Below are positions 1-5,176 of a stretch of DNA of 8,027 nucleotides, piece by piece. A model generated the notes under the pieces. The model was given only the letters and a program-made list of their open reading frames with translations, made no database searches and was not told where the DNA came from. Source of the DNA: Clostridia bacterium (GTDB taxonomy: Bacteria; Bacillota; Clostridia; Oscillospirales; QAMX01); assembly GCA_024404415.1 (NCBI GenBank), contig JAKSPX010000055.1:1-8027 (forward strand), read 5' to 3'. The stretch's first letter is position 1. Each line of letters begins with the position of its first letter. Made by a program: the position numbers and the translations under genes.

Positions 1-699
1 GCCACCGGCCACTATGCCCGCGTGGTGAAAGATGGTTAAAAGTACCTTCTCTGTAAAGCGAAGGATCCGAAAAAGGATCAGAGCTACGTCCTTGCGGTGC
101 TGGATCAGAAGACGCTCTCCCGACTCCTTTTGCCCCTCGGAGAGTATTCCAAGGACGAGGTGCGCACTCTCGCGCGCGAGGCGGGACTCGGAAATGCCGA
201 AAACCCCGATTCGCAGGATATCTGCTTCGTCCCGGACGGCGATTACGGGAAATTCATCCGGGAGACCACGGGAAAGACTTACCCGAAGGGCGCCTTCCGC
301 GATAAGGAGGGGAAGCTCCTCGGTTATCATCAGGGCATGATCGACTACACCGTCGGCCAGCGGCGCGGGCTCGGACTGCCCCTGGGGTATCACGCCTACG
401 TCGTCTCCAAAAACGCCGCGACGGGCGAGGTGCTCGTCGGGCGGGACGAAGAGCTCTATTCCACCCGGATGAAGGTGAAAAACCTGCACCTCATCGCAGA
501 AGAAAGGCTTTCAGACGGACGGCAAGTCATGACGCGCGCACGTTACAGCGCCAAAGAATGCCCGTCGAAGCTATTTATGGCGGGGGAGAATCAACTGATC
601 TGCGAATTTTCGACCCCTGTCCGCGCCGTCACGCCGGGGCAAACCGCCGTTTTTTACGACGGAGACGTGGTCGTCGGCTGCGGCGAGATCACCTTATGA
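1..699 (+). CDS. mnmA: tRNA-specific 2-thiouridylase MnmA, 3' part, interrupted by an in-frame stop (possible pseudogene)
   Basis: MnmA adenylates U34 of tRNA-Lys, -Glu and -Gln and inserts sulfur to give 2-thiouridine. Frame 1 begins with ATGHYARV, a family motif, and runs to a TGA at 697-699. Further family motifs are KDQSYVL, the DSQDICF segment that carries the catalytic persulfide cysteine, and GYHQGMIDYTVGQRRGLGL before the C-terminal beta-barrel domain. The N-terminal ATP-pyrophosphatase domain lies left of the window. Codon 13 of the visible frame (37-39) is TAA, inside the variable loop between ATGHYARV and KYLL. No frame change is needed: the match to the family resumes in the same frame directly after it. 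This may be a nonsense mutation or a base error. The longest open stretch after the stop starts at GTG 97, which would not give a working enzyme. Family assignment is very secure; functional status is not. Confidence 0.9.
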
Positions 700-730
700 G
701 GTTTATCACGACGAAAGGAATCGGTCGGCT

Positions 731-1240
731 TTGAAGAAAATCACAACCTCCCGCCTGACGCTTGCCGCCGTCATCGCGGCTTTGTATGCGGGACTCACAC
801 TGGCTCTCACGCCGATATCCTTCGGACCCCTGCAGTTCCGGGCGGCGGAGGCGCTCACGCTCCTTCCGCTATACTTCCCGGAGAGCATCCCGGGGCTTTT
901 CGTCGGCTGTGTCATCGCCAACGCGGTGGGCGTCGCCCTCGGGGCCGCCGGGCCGTGGGATATATTGATCGGGTCGCTTGCGACATTGGCGGCGGCCGGT
1001 ATTACCTCGCGCGGCAAAAACCGATTCCTTGCGGCATTACCGCCGGTGGTTTTGAATGCGCTCCTCGTCGGGCCAATGCTCGCCATGCTCTTCACCGAAA
1101 GGGCTGCGTGGTCTGTGGCCATTCCCTACCAGATGCTCACGGTGGGCTTAGGGGAGGCGGCGGTCGTGTATCCCCTCGGCGTCCCGTTATCCTACGTGAT
1201 CGAACGGTCATTCCCCGCGCTCCAAAAGCGCATCAGATAG
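731..1240 (+). CDS. queT: QueT-family queuosine precursor transporter (ECF S component)
   Basis: This 169-residue, highly hydrophobic protein should sit in the membrane with about six helices. The N-terminal pattern (MKKITTSRL, AALYAGLTLALTPISFG, LQFRAAEALTLLP) is what I recognise from the QueT family, predicted substrate-binding subunits of ECF transporters that import queuosine precursors such as preQ1 or queuine. The start is TTG at 731: it gives the usual MKK N-terminus, an AAAGGA ribosome binding site lies at 714-719, and no in-frame ATG is available upstream. It begins 31 bases after mnmA and ends 22 bases before galU, so it is probably cotranscribed. There is no room for a preQ1 riboswitch in front of it. 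The ECF ATPase and T subunits are not in the window. MnmA and a queuosine transporter both serve wobble-base modification, which fits the neighbourhood. The exact substrate is not determinable from sequence. Confidence 0.85.
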   Translation: MKKITTSRLTLAAVIAALYAGLTLALTPISFGPLQFRAAEALTLLPLYFPESIPGLFVGCVIANAVGVALGAAGPWDILIGSLATLAAAGITSRGKNRFLAALPPVVLNALLVGPMLAMLFTERAAWSVAIPYQMLTVGLGEAAVVYPLGVPLSYVIERSFPALQKRIR

Positions 1241-1262
1241 AGAAAGGAAAGGAAGGTCAGAC

Positions 1263-2144
1263 ATGAAAGTCAGAAAAGCGCTCATTCCCGCAGCAGGACT
1301 CGGCACCCGTATGCTCCCGGAGACCAAGACGGTCCCCAAGGAAATGCTGCCCATCGTCGACAAACCGGCGATCCAGTACGTCGTGGAAGAGGCGGTCGAA
1401 AGCGGCATAGAAGAGATCCTCATCCTGACCAACCGCTCCAAGGCGGTCATGGAGGACTATTTTGACTACCATCCCGAGCTGGAAAGCAAGCTTCGGAACG
1501 CCGGACGCATCGCGGAAGCCGATATGCTCCGCAAGGTAGCCGACATGGCGCACATCACCTTTATGCGCCAGAAGCAGACGCTCGGCCTCGGCCACGCGGT
1601 CCTCTGCGCGAGGAGATTCGCCGGGGACGAGCCCTTCGCGGTCCTCTTGGGCGACGACATCATGAAAAACGGGCCGCCCGTCACCGCCCAGCTCATCCGT
1701 GCGGCGGAAAAATACAACTGCTCGGCGGTCGGCGCAAGACATGTCCCGCTCGATGTCATCCACAAATACTGCTCGCTTCGCTACGAGGACGTACCGGGCG
1801 AGGAAAAGATCAAAAGACTGCTCGCGGCCATCGAAAAGCCGCGCCCTGAACAGGTCTACACCGATTTCGCCATTTTAGGGCGCTACGTTTTCACGCCCGG
1901 CATCTTTGACGTGCTCGAAAATCAGATGCCCGGCTACGGCGGCGAGATCCAGCTCACCGACGCCATCGACGGCCTCGCCAGACGTGAAAAGGTCATGGCG
2001 GTGGATTTCGACGGAAGACGCTTCGATACCGGCAGCATGACCGGGTACCTCGAAACGGTGCTGGAATATGCACTGGAGTCGCCCAAGACCGGCAAATGGC
2101 TCCGCGACTACATCCTGAAAAAAGCGGAAGAGTTTGAAAAATGA
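1263..2144 (+). CDS. galU: UTP--glucose-1-phosphate uridylyltransferase GalU
   Basis: GalU makes UDP-glucose from UTP and glucose-1-phosphate in the cytoplasm, supplying glycolipid, capsule, teichoic acid and galactose pathways. The 293-residue length is normal. The nucleotide-binding signature GLGTRMLPETKTVPKEMLP lies at residues 12-30, with VDKPAIQYVVEEA just after. The TLGLGHAVLCA segment (about 106-116) and the LGDDI metal/nucleotide motif (129-133) follow, and YGGEIQLTDAI and DTGSMTGYLET lie in the C-terminal third. All expected motifs are intact. The ATG at 1263 is preceded by a purine-rich GGAAAGGAAGG tract ending about 10 bases upstream. Its stop overlaps the start of ruvX in an ATGA arrangement (2141-2144), which suggests translational coupling. 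The gene lies inside the mnmA-to-MATE run. Confidence 0.97.
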   Translation: MKVRKALIPAAGLGTRMLPETKTVPKEMLPIVDKPAIQYVVEEAVESGIEEILILTNRSKAVMEDYFDYHPELESKLRNAGRIAEADMLRKVADMAHITFMRQKQTLGLGHAVLCARRFAGDEPFAVLLGDDIMKNGPPVTAQLIRAAEKYNCSAVGARHVPLDVIHKYCSLRYEDVPGEEKIKRLLAAIEKPRPEQVYTDFAILGRYVFTPGIFDVLENQMPGYGGEIQLTDAIDGLARREKVMAVDFDGRRFDTGSMTGYLETVLEYALESPKTGKWLRDYILKKAEEFEK

Positions 2145-2569
2145 AACTACTCGGAATCGACCTCGGTGACGCCCGCACCGGCGTTGCGGCGAGCGACCTC
2201 ACGGGCAGCCTCGCCCGGGGATTTCATCTCATTGAGGGCAAGGGACTCAAAAAGACCGCCATCGAGGTGGCGGAGCTCGTTCTTTCGGAGGGCGCGGACA
2301 CCGTCGTGATCGGCGATCCCCTCAATATGGACGGAACGGCGGGGGAGCGGAGCGCAAAGGCGCACGCCTTCGGAAAGCTCCTCGAGGGCCAGCTTTTTGC
2401 CCGCGGCAGGGAGGACGTGAAGCTCGTCTTTTTTGACGAACGTCTCACCACCGTGGAGGCGCACGAGATCCTTGCGATGACCGGCAACGGCGACATGGGA
2501 CACCGGAGAAAGGTGGATATGCTGGCCTCCGAACTGATCCTGCAGGACTACCTCGACAGCATCAAGTAA
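2141..2569 (+). CDS. ruvX: RuvX/YqgF family Holliday junction resolvase-like nuclease
   Basis: The 142-residue product is a full-length YqgF/RuvX RNase H-fold protein. The family is described as a putative Holliday junction resolvase and has also been implicated in 16S rRNA 5'-end maturation. The acidic catalytic motifs are visible: GIDLGDARTGVAASD at the N-terminus (D7), VIGDPLNMDG at 56-65, FFDERLTTVEAHEIL around 97-111 (D99, E100), and VDMLASELILQDYLD at 125-139 (D126). The start ATG overlaps the galU stop by four bases, and a GCGGAAGAG tract inside galU can act as ribosome binding site. The MATE gene begins 27 bases downstream, so all these genes are probably on one transcript. The family assignment is secure; which of the two described roles dominates cannot be told from sequence. 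Confidence 0.95.
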   Translation: MKLLGIDLGDARTGVAASDLTGSLARGFHLIEGKGLKKTAIEVAELVLSEGADTVVIGDPLNMDGTAGERSAKAHAFGKLLEGQLFARGREDVKLVFFDERLTTVEAHEILAMTGNGDMGHRRKVDMLASELILQDYLDSIK

Positions 2570-2596
2570 AAAAGACAAAGGATTCACACATCATTT

Positions 2597-3970
2597 ATGA
2601 AGATCACCCTCTTTTCCGACCGGGAGTTCAATAAGCAGCTCTATAAGCTCACCATGCCCATCGCGGTGCAGAATCTCATGCTCGCGGCGGTGGCGGCCGC
2701 CGACGCCTTCATGCTCGGTGGTCTCGAACAGAACGCCATGGCCGCCGTGTCGCTTGCGACGCAGATCCAGTTTATTCAGAATATGATCCTCTCGGCCTTC
2801 GTCTCGGCCACCGCCATCCTCGGCGCACAGTATTGGGGCAAGGGCGACGTGAAGACCATCCGCCATCTCTTTTCCATGGCCGTGCGCGTCTGCGGCGTGA
2901 CCTCGGTGATCTTCTTTATCGGGTGCGTCTTCTTCCCACGGTATCTGATGATCCTCTTCACCAATGAGGAGGAATTGATCCTCATCGGCATCTGCTACCT
3001 GAAGATCGCCGGGTGGTCCTATCTTCTCACCGGCGTCTCCCAGTGCTACCTCGCCATCATGAAGGTCACGGATCACACCTCTTCTACGGCGCGCATCAGC
3101 TCCAGCGCGGTCGTCATCAACATCTGCCTCAACGCCGTCTTCATCTTTGGCCTTTTCGGTGTGCCCTCCCTCGGCGTTGCGGGTGCAGCCATTGCCACGC
3201 TCATCGCCCGCGCCATCGAGCTTCTCTGGTGCGTCATCCTCTCCTTCCGCAAGGACTATGTCCGGCTGGAACTTGGGGGCCTTTTCCGGAATTTTCGCCA
3301 GCTTGAGCGCGATTTCATCCGCTGTGCCCTGCCTCTGATGGGTGCGTGCCTCCTCTGGGGCGTCGGCTTTACCTCCTATACCTCCTTCATGGGTCACATG
3401 GGCACCGATGCGGCGGCGGCCAACTCCATCGCCTCGGTCGTGCGCGACATGGTTTGCTGTCTCTGCAACGGCCTCGCCTCGGGCGGCGGCATCCTCGTCG
3501 GCAACGAGCTCGGCGCCGGCCGACTCGAAAAGGGCAAGCTCTACGGTGACCGCCTCACCAAGATCGCTTTCCTCACAGGCTTTCTTTCTACCGCCATCAT
3601 GCTGGCAGTCACGCCGCTTCTCATGCGTGTGGTCAAGCTGACCGACGGCGCAAGGGGACATCTGGTCGGCATGATGATCATCATGGCCTTCTATATGATC
3701 GGCCGCACGGTCAACACCATCGTCATCAACGGCATCTTCTCAGCCGGCGGCGACACGCTTTTTGATATGTACAGCCTGATTGTCACCATGTGGATGATCG
3801 CTGTGCCGCTCGCCGTGCTCGGCACCTTCTTCCTCGATTGGCCGGTCGAAGTCGTTTATGCGTGTACCTGCCTTGACGAGGTCGGCAAGATCCCGTGGGT
3901 CATGCTCCATTACAGAAAATACAAATGGGTCAGGGACCTTACGCGCGAGGAGATCACAAAAGCAGAATAA
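2597..3970 (+). CDS. MATE family multidrug/cation antiporter
   Basis: This 457-residue membrane protein has the length and two-fold repeat of MATE transporters (about twelve helices), which export cationic drugs and metabolites using sodium or proton gradients. The N-terminal half carries the typical LYKLTMPIAVQNLM and AAADAFMLGGL segments, followed by LATQIQFIQNMIL. The second half begins near FRQLERDFIRCALPLMG, with ASVVRDMVCCLCNGLASGG and VGNELGAGRLEKGK as the recurring 'N-x-LGAG' motif. The ATG at 2597 gives the expected cytoplasmic N-terminus; AAAGGA at 2577-2582 is a somewhat distant ribosome binding site (14 bases). It is the last gene of the plus-strand run and ends just before a hairpin shared with a convergent gene. 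Substrate and coupling ion are unknown. Confidence 0.95.
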   Translation: MKITLFSDREFNKQLYKLTMPIAVQNLMLAAVAAADAFMLGGLEQNAMAAVSLATQIQFIQNMILSAFVSATAILGAQYWGKGDVKTIRHLFSMAVRVCGVTSVIFFIGCVFFPRYLMILFTNEEELILIGICYLKIAGWSYLLTGVSQCYLAIMKVTDHTSSTARISSSAVVINICLNAVFIFGLFGVPSLGVAGAAIATLIARAIELLWCVILSFRKDYVRLELGGLFRNFRQLERDFIRCALPLMGACLLWGVGFTSYTSFMGHMGTDAAAANSIASVVRDMVCCLCNGLASGGGILVGNELGAGRLEKGKLYGDRLTKIAFLTGFLSTAIMLAVTPLLMRVVKLTDGARGHLVGMMIIMAFYMIGRTVNTIVINGIFSAGGDTLFDMYSLIVTMWMIAVPLAVLGTFFLDWPVEVVYACTCLDEVGKIPWVMLHYRKYKWVRDLTREEITKAE

Positions 3971-3981
3971 AGTACATGGAA

Positions 3982-4023
3982 CTGCCCCGGTTGAAGAGGA
4001 AAAATCTTTTCAAACCGGGGCAG
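3982..4023. terminator. Bidirectional hairpin between convergent genes
   Basis: The arms CTGCCCCGGTTGAAGAG (3982-3998) and CTTTTCAAACCGGGGCAG (4006-4023) pair along almost their whole length, with one bulged base and one G-U pair. The element starts 11 bases after the MATE stop and lies 8 bases beyond the stop of the minus-strand gene, so it can serve both. There is no strong T tract on either side, so it may work as an RNA 3'-end stabiliser or a weak terminator rather than a classic intrinsic one. Confidence 0.75.
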
Positions 4024-4031
4024 CTTTGTGC

Positions 4032-4274
4032 CTATTCCTCCCGGGGAAAAAGCGCGTCGAAGCGCTCTTTATCGCGCGGCAGGAGGATGGTCTCGCTCCC
4101 GACCAGAAAGGACGTGACCCACATGGCGGAGAGGAGGGCAATGTCCTCGTCCCCGCTGACCTCTGCCACCGACACCACTTTTCTGACCGACGCGCGGAGA
4201 AAAACCGCGCCGAAAAGGTAATAGACCGTCGCCACCACGCCCACGGCGGCAAAAAGCGCAAGCAGGATATCCAT
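4032..4274 (-). CDS. Small single-pass membrane protein of unknown function
   Basis: I do not recognise a named family. The 80-residue product has one N-terminal hydrophobic segment (residues 2-26, LLALFAAVGVVATVYYLFGAV region). A short basic stretch (RASVRK) follows, then a cytoplasmic or extracellular tail with SGDEDIALLSAMWVTSFLVGSETILLP and an acidic C-terminus. Reality of the gene is supported by a textbook ribosome binding site on the minus strand, AAGGAGGTGA at 4281-4290, six bases before the ATG at 4274. A plausible promoter lies just upstream, and a hairpin lies immediately after the stop. A longer reading frame overlaps it on the same strand in another phase but lacks such a start site. 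The gene is convergent with the MATE gene and divergent from the antitoxin gene. Function unknown. Confidence 0.7.
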   Translation of the reverse strand: MDILLALFAAVGVVATVYYLFGAVFLRASVRKVVSVAEVSGDEDIALLSAMWVTSFLVGSETILLPRDKERFDALFPREE

Positions 4275-4295
4275 TCGCCGTCACCTCCTTTCTTC

Positions 4296-4324
4296 AGTAT
4301 ATGAAGGGGGAGAGGATGGGTGAA
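4296..4324 (-). promoter_or_regulatory. Candidate sigma-A promoter for the minus-strand small membrane protein gene
   Basis: Read on the minus strand, TTCACC (4319-4324, -35) and TATACT (4296-4301, -10) are separated by 17 bases. The predicted start site falls at about 4289, inside or just before the AAGGAGGTGA ribosome binding site, so the leader would be extremely short. The -35 matches only four of six consensus positions, so the call is moderate. Confidence 0.45.
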
Positions 4325-4326
4325 AA

Positions 4327-4335
4327 TGCTATAAT
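4327..4335 (+). promoter_or_regulatory. Extended -10 promoter upstream of the antitoxin gene
   Basis: TGCTATAAT is a perfect extended -10 (TGn plus TATAAT). A transcript from here would start near 4342 and have a leader of about 50 bases before the antitoxin ATG. No good -35 is visible, which extended -10 promoters do not strictly need. It may work together with the stronger promoter 35 bases downstream. Confidence 0.45.
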
Positions 4336-4375
4336 AATAGGTTGAATTATAGGAGAAATCGTGGTATAATCCAAC
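4329..4375. promoter_or_regulatory. Overlapping inverted repeats, candidate antitoxin operator
   Basis: Two inverted repeats share arms. CTATAAT (4329-4335) is the exact reverse complement of ATTATAG (4346-4352). GTTGAATTATA (4341-4351) pairs with TATAATCCAAC (4365-4375) with one mismatch. Together they cover the extended -10, the -35 and the -10 of the antitoxin promoters. Phd/YefM antitoxins usually repress their own operon from palindromes at the promoter, so an operator role is a reasonable inference. The site does not show the TGTACA core known from YefM. Confidence 0.5.
4342..4370 (+). promoter_or_regulatory. Main sigma-A promoter of the phd-doc remnant operon
   Basis: TTGAAT (4342-4347) and a perfect TATAAT (4365-4370) are 17 bases apart. 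The predicted start is near 4377, which coincides with the AAGGAGG ribosome binding site (4377-4383), so the message would be almost leaderless. Inverted repeats cover both hexamers, consistent with repression by the antitoxin product. Confidence 0.7.
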
Positions 4376-4390
4376 TAAGGAGGCGAGACT

Positions 4391-4633
4391 ATGCAGATAG
4401 ACAGCAATGCCATCGTATCGGTGACCGAGGCCAATCAGAATTTTTCCAAAGTGACGCACATGGCGGAAAGCCGCGGCCATCTGGTCATTTTCAAGAACAA
4501 TAAACCCAAATATATGCTCATAGACCTCGACAAAGAGCCGCAGATCGAAATGACTGAGGACGAAAAACTGCAATTCGTGGCTGACAGATTGCTCCGGGAG
4601 CATCGCGCGGCCTTTGAGGAACTGGCGAAATGA
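4391..4633 (+). CDS. phd: Type II toxin-antitoxin antitoxin, Phd/YefM family
   Basis: The 80-residue product has the Phd/YefM layout. An N-terminal DNA-binding dimerisation domain (about residues 5-48) contains IVSVTEANQNFSKVTH, then GHLVIFKNNKPKYMLID. A charged, probably flexible C-terminal tail (about 49-80, EMTEDEKLQFVADRLLREH) would wrap the toxin. Such antitoxins neutralise their cognate toxin and repress the operon. The ATG at 4391 has AAGGAGG at 4377-4383, seven bases upstream, and a strong promoter. The stop overlaps the start of the following doc remnant (ATGA, 4630-4633), the usual antitoxin-toxin coupling. The gene looks intact while its partner is truncated, so it is an orphan antitoxin here. 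It might still repress its own promoter or protect against a related toxin elsewhere; that is inference. Confidence 0.88.
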   Translation: MQIDSNAIVSVTEANQNFSKVTHMAESRGHLVIFKNNKPKYMLIDLDKEPQIEMTEDEKLQFVADRLLREHRAAFEELAK

Positions 4634-4752
4634 TCCGTTTTTCAAAAGAAAAGGTATTGCTCCTTCACAAGCTGATGAATGAAGCGACCGGCGGCAGCAT
4701 CGGTGTGCGCGACGAGGGGCTTTTGGAATGGGTCATCACACACGAAGCGTGA
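4630..4752 (+). pseudogene. doc: Truncated Doc/Fic-family toxin remnant
   Basis: An ATG overlapping the antitoxin stop opens a 40-codon frame beginning MIRFSKEKVLLLHKLMNEAT, then GGSIGVRDEGLLE. This is the characteristic N-terminus of Doc-type toxins, where the family continues with a serine-alanine-rich stretch and the catalytic HxFxxGNKR motif. Here homology stops after GLLE (about residue 33), seven unrelated residues follow, and TGA ends the frame at 4750-4752. I checked all three plus-strand frames just downstream and see no HPFIDGNKR-like segment. About two thirds of a normal Doc protein (~125 residues) is therefore missing. The product cannot have the Fic/Doc kinase or AMP-transfer activity. 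The break lies only a few bases from the promoter of the cobalamin riboswitch, suggesting a deletion or recombination joined these two regions. Confidence 0.8.
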
Positions 4753-4758
4753 AAATGC

Positions 4759-4787
4759 TTGCATCAGAATAAGAATAGTGCTATGAT
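4759..4787 (+). promoter_or_regulatory. Promoter for the cobalamin riboswitch transcript
   Basis: TTGCAT (4759-4764) and TATGAT (4782-4787) are 17 bases apart, and TGC directly before the -10 makes it an extended -10. The start site should fall near 4794, about 45 bases before the aptamer. The -35 is weak (three of six), compensated by the extended -10. It lies immediately after the truncated doc frame. Confidence 0.6.
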
Positions 4788-4802
4788 AACTCATCGGGCA
4801 AG

Positions 4803-4830
4803 ATCGACCGGGGCGTGACCTCCCGTCGAT
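4803..4830 (+). other. Leader hairpin before the cobalamin aptamer
   Basis: ATCGAC-C-GGG (4803-4812) pairs with CCCGTCGAT (4822-4830), nine pairs with one bulged C, close to the predicted 5' end of the transcript. It may stabilise the RNA 5' end. It is not part of the conserved aptamer core. Confidence 0.45.
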
Positions 4831-4838
4831 TTGTTTGA

Positions 4839-5027
4839 GGAGAATGGTGTCCGGCATTCCCCAAAAGGGAAGGGGCCGGGTGAAAAGGGAAACAGGTGAA
4901 AAGCCTGTGCGATCTCGTCACTGTAAGATGGGAGCTCCCGCCGTGCCGCAAGGTGTCCATTGGGGTGAAAGCCCTGAGAAGGAGAGCGGGGGTGAGGATC
5001 ATCGAGCCAGGAGACCTGCCATTTTCC
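4839..5027 (+). promoter_or_regulatory. Cobalamin riboswitch aptamer
   Basis: The conserved core of the cobalamin aptamer is present. It includes GGTGTCCGGC with its partner GCCGGGTGAAAAGGGAA (4875-4891), the ACAGGTGAAAAGCCTGT hairpin (4892-4908), TCACTGTAAGA (from 4918), a GGTGAAAGCCC segment, and the diagnostic B12 box AGCCAGGAGACCTGCC at 5005-5020. Closing helix P1 can be drawn as GGAGAAT (4839-4845) with ATTTTCC (5021-5027), seven pairs including one G-U. Within P3, TTCCC (4857-4861) pairs with GGGAA (4867-4871). Such riboswitches bind adenosylcobalamin or other cobalamins and usually switch off uptake or biosynthesis genes. Here the downstream terminator and the DUF4430/S-component pair fit an OFF switch for corrinoid uptake. 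Exact outer boundaries are my estimate. Confidence 0.95.
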
Positions 5028-5061
5028 GGGTACTGATGACCACGAGGAATTGGTCGGGTGC

Positions 5062-5084
5062 GTTTGCCTGCGTCACGGGTAAAC
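5062..5084 (+). other. Candidate antiterminator hairpin
   Basis: GTTTGCC (5062-5068) can pair with GGTAAAC (5078-5084), seven pairs including one G-U. The second arm uses the AAAC that opens the 5' arm of the terminator (5081-5084), so the two structures exclude each other at their base. This is the sort of competing fold expected in a cobalamin-sensing expression platform. It was found by eye and not energy-tested. Confidence 0.35.
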
Positions 5085-5121
5085 TCTGCCTTTTTATTCC
5101 CAAAGGCGGAGTTTCTTTTTT
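5081..5121 (+). terminator. Rho-independent terminator of the cobalamin riboswitch expression platform
   Basis: AAACTCTGCCTTT (5081-5093) pairs with AAAGGCGGAGTTT (5102-5114) in thirteen pairs including one G-U, followed by a T run (CTTTTTT, 5115-5121). It lies 54 bases after the aptamer and 56 before the DUF4430 start codon. This is where regulated termination should take place when cobalamin is bound. Confidence 0.92.
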
Positions 5122-5176
5122 GTCCGATCAGAATAAGGAGGAGAAAACCTCCGCAATGTGAAAGGGAGAGTCACAC

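Noticed and set aside
1..699. Stop-codon reassignment as the reason for the TAA in mnmA
   Set aside because: TAA, TGA and TAG each close several genes at the correct family length in this window, so the standard code applies.
700..730. preQ1 riboswitch before queT
   Set aside because: Only 31 bases separate mnmA and queT, and no pseudoknot-like arrangement with a C-rich loop is visible.
2591..3661. Long minus-strand open frame (356 codons) opposite the MATE gene
   Set aside because: Its composition is H/D/E/G-rich with no hydrophobic core or motif, typical of the antisense of a GC-rich membrane-protein gene, and it has no ribosome site. The plus strand encodes a clear MATE transporter.
4010..4645. 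Minus-strand open frame of 211 codons opposite the antitoxin and small membrane gene
   Set aside because: It runs antisense through the intact antitoxin and its promoter and lacks a ribosome site. The 80-codon frame in another phase has the strong start site instead.
4835..5161. Plus-strand open frame of 108 codons over the riboswitch
   Set aside because: It reads through the cobalamin aptamer and terminator; the conserved RNA motifs explain this sequence and the peptide resembles nothing.
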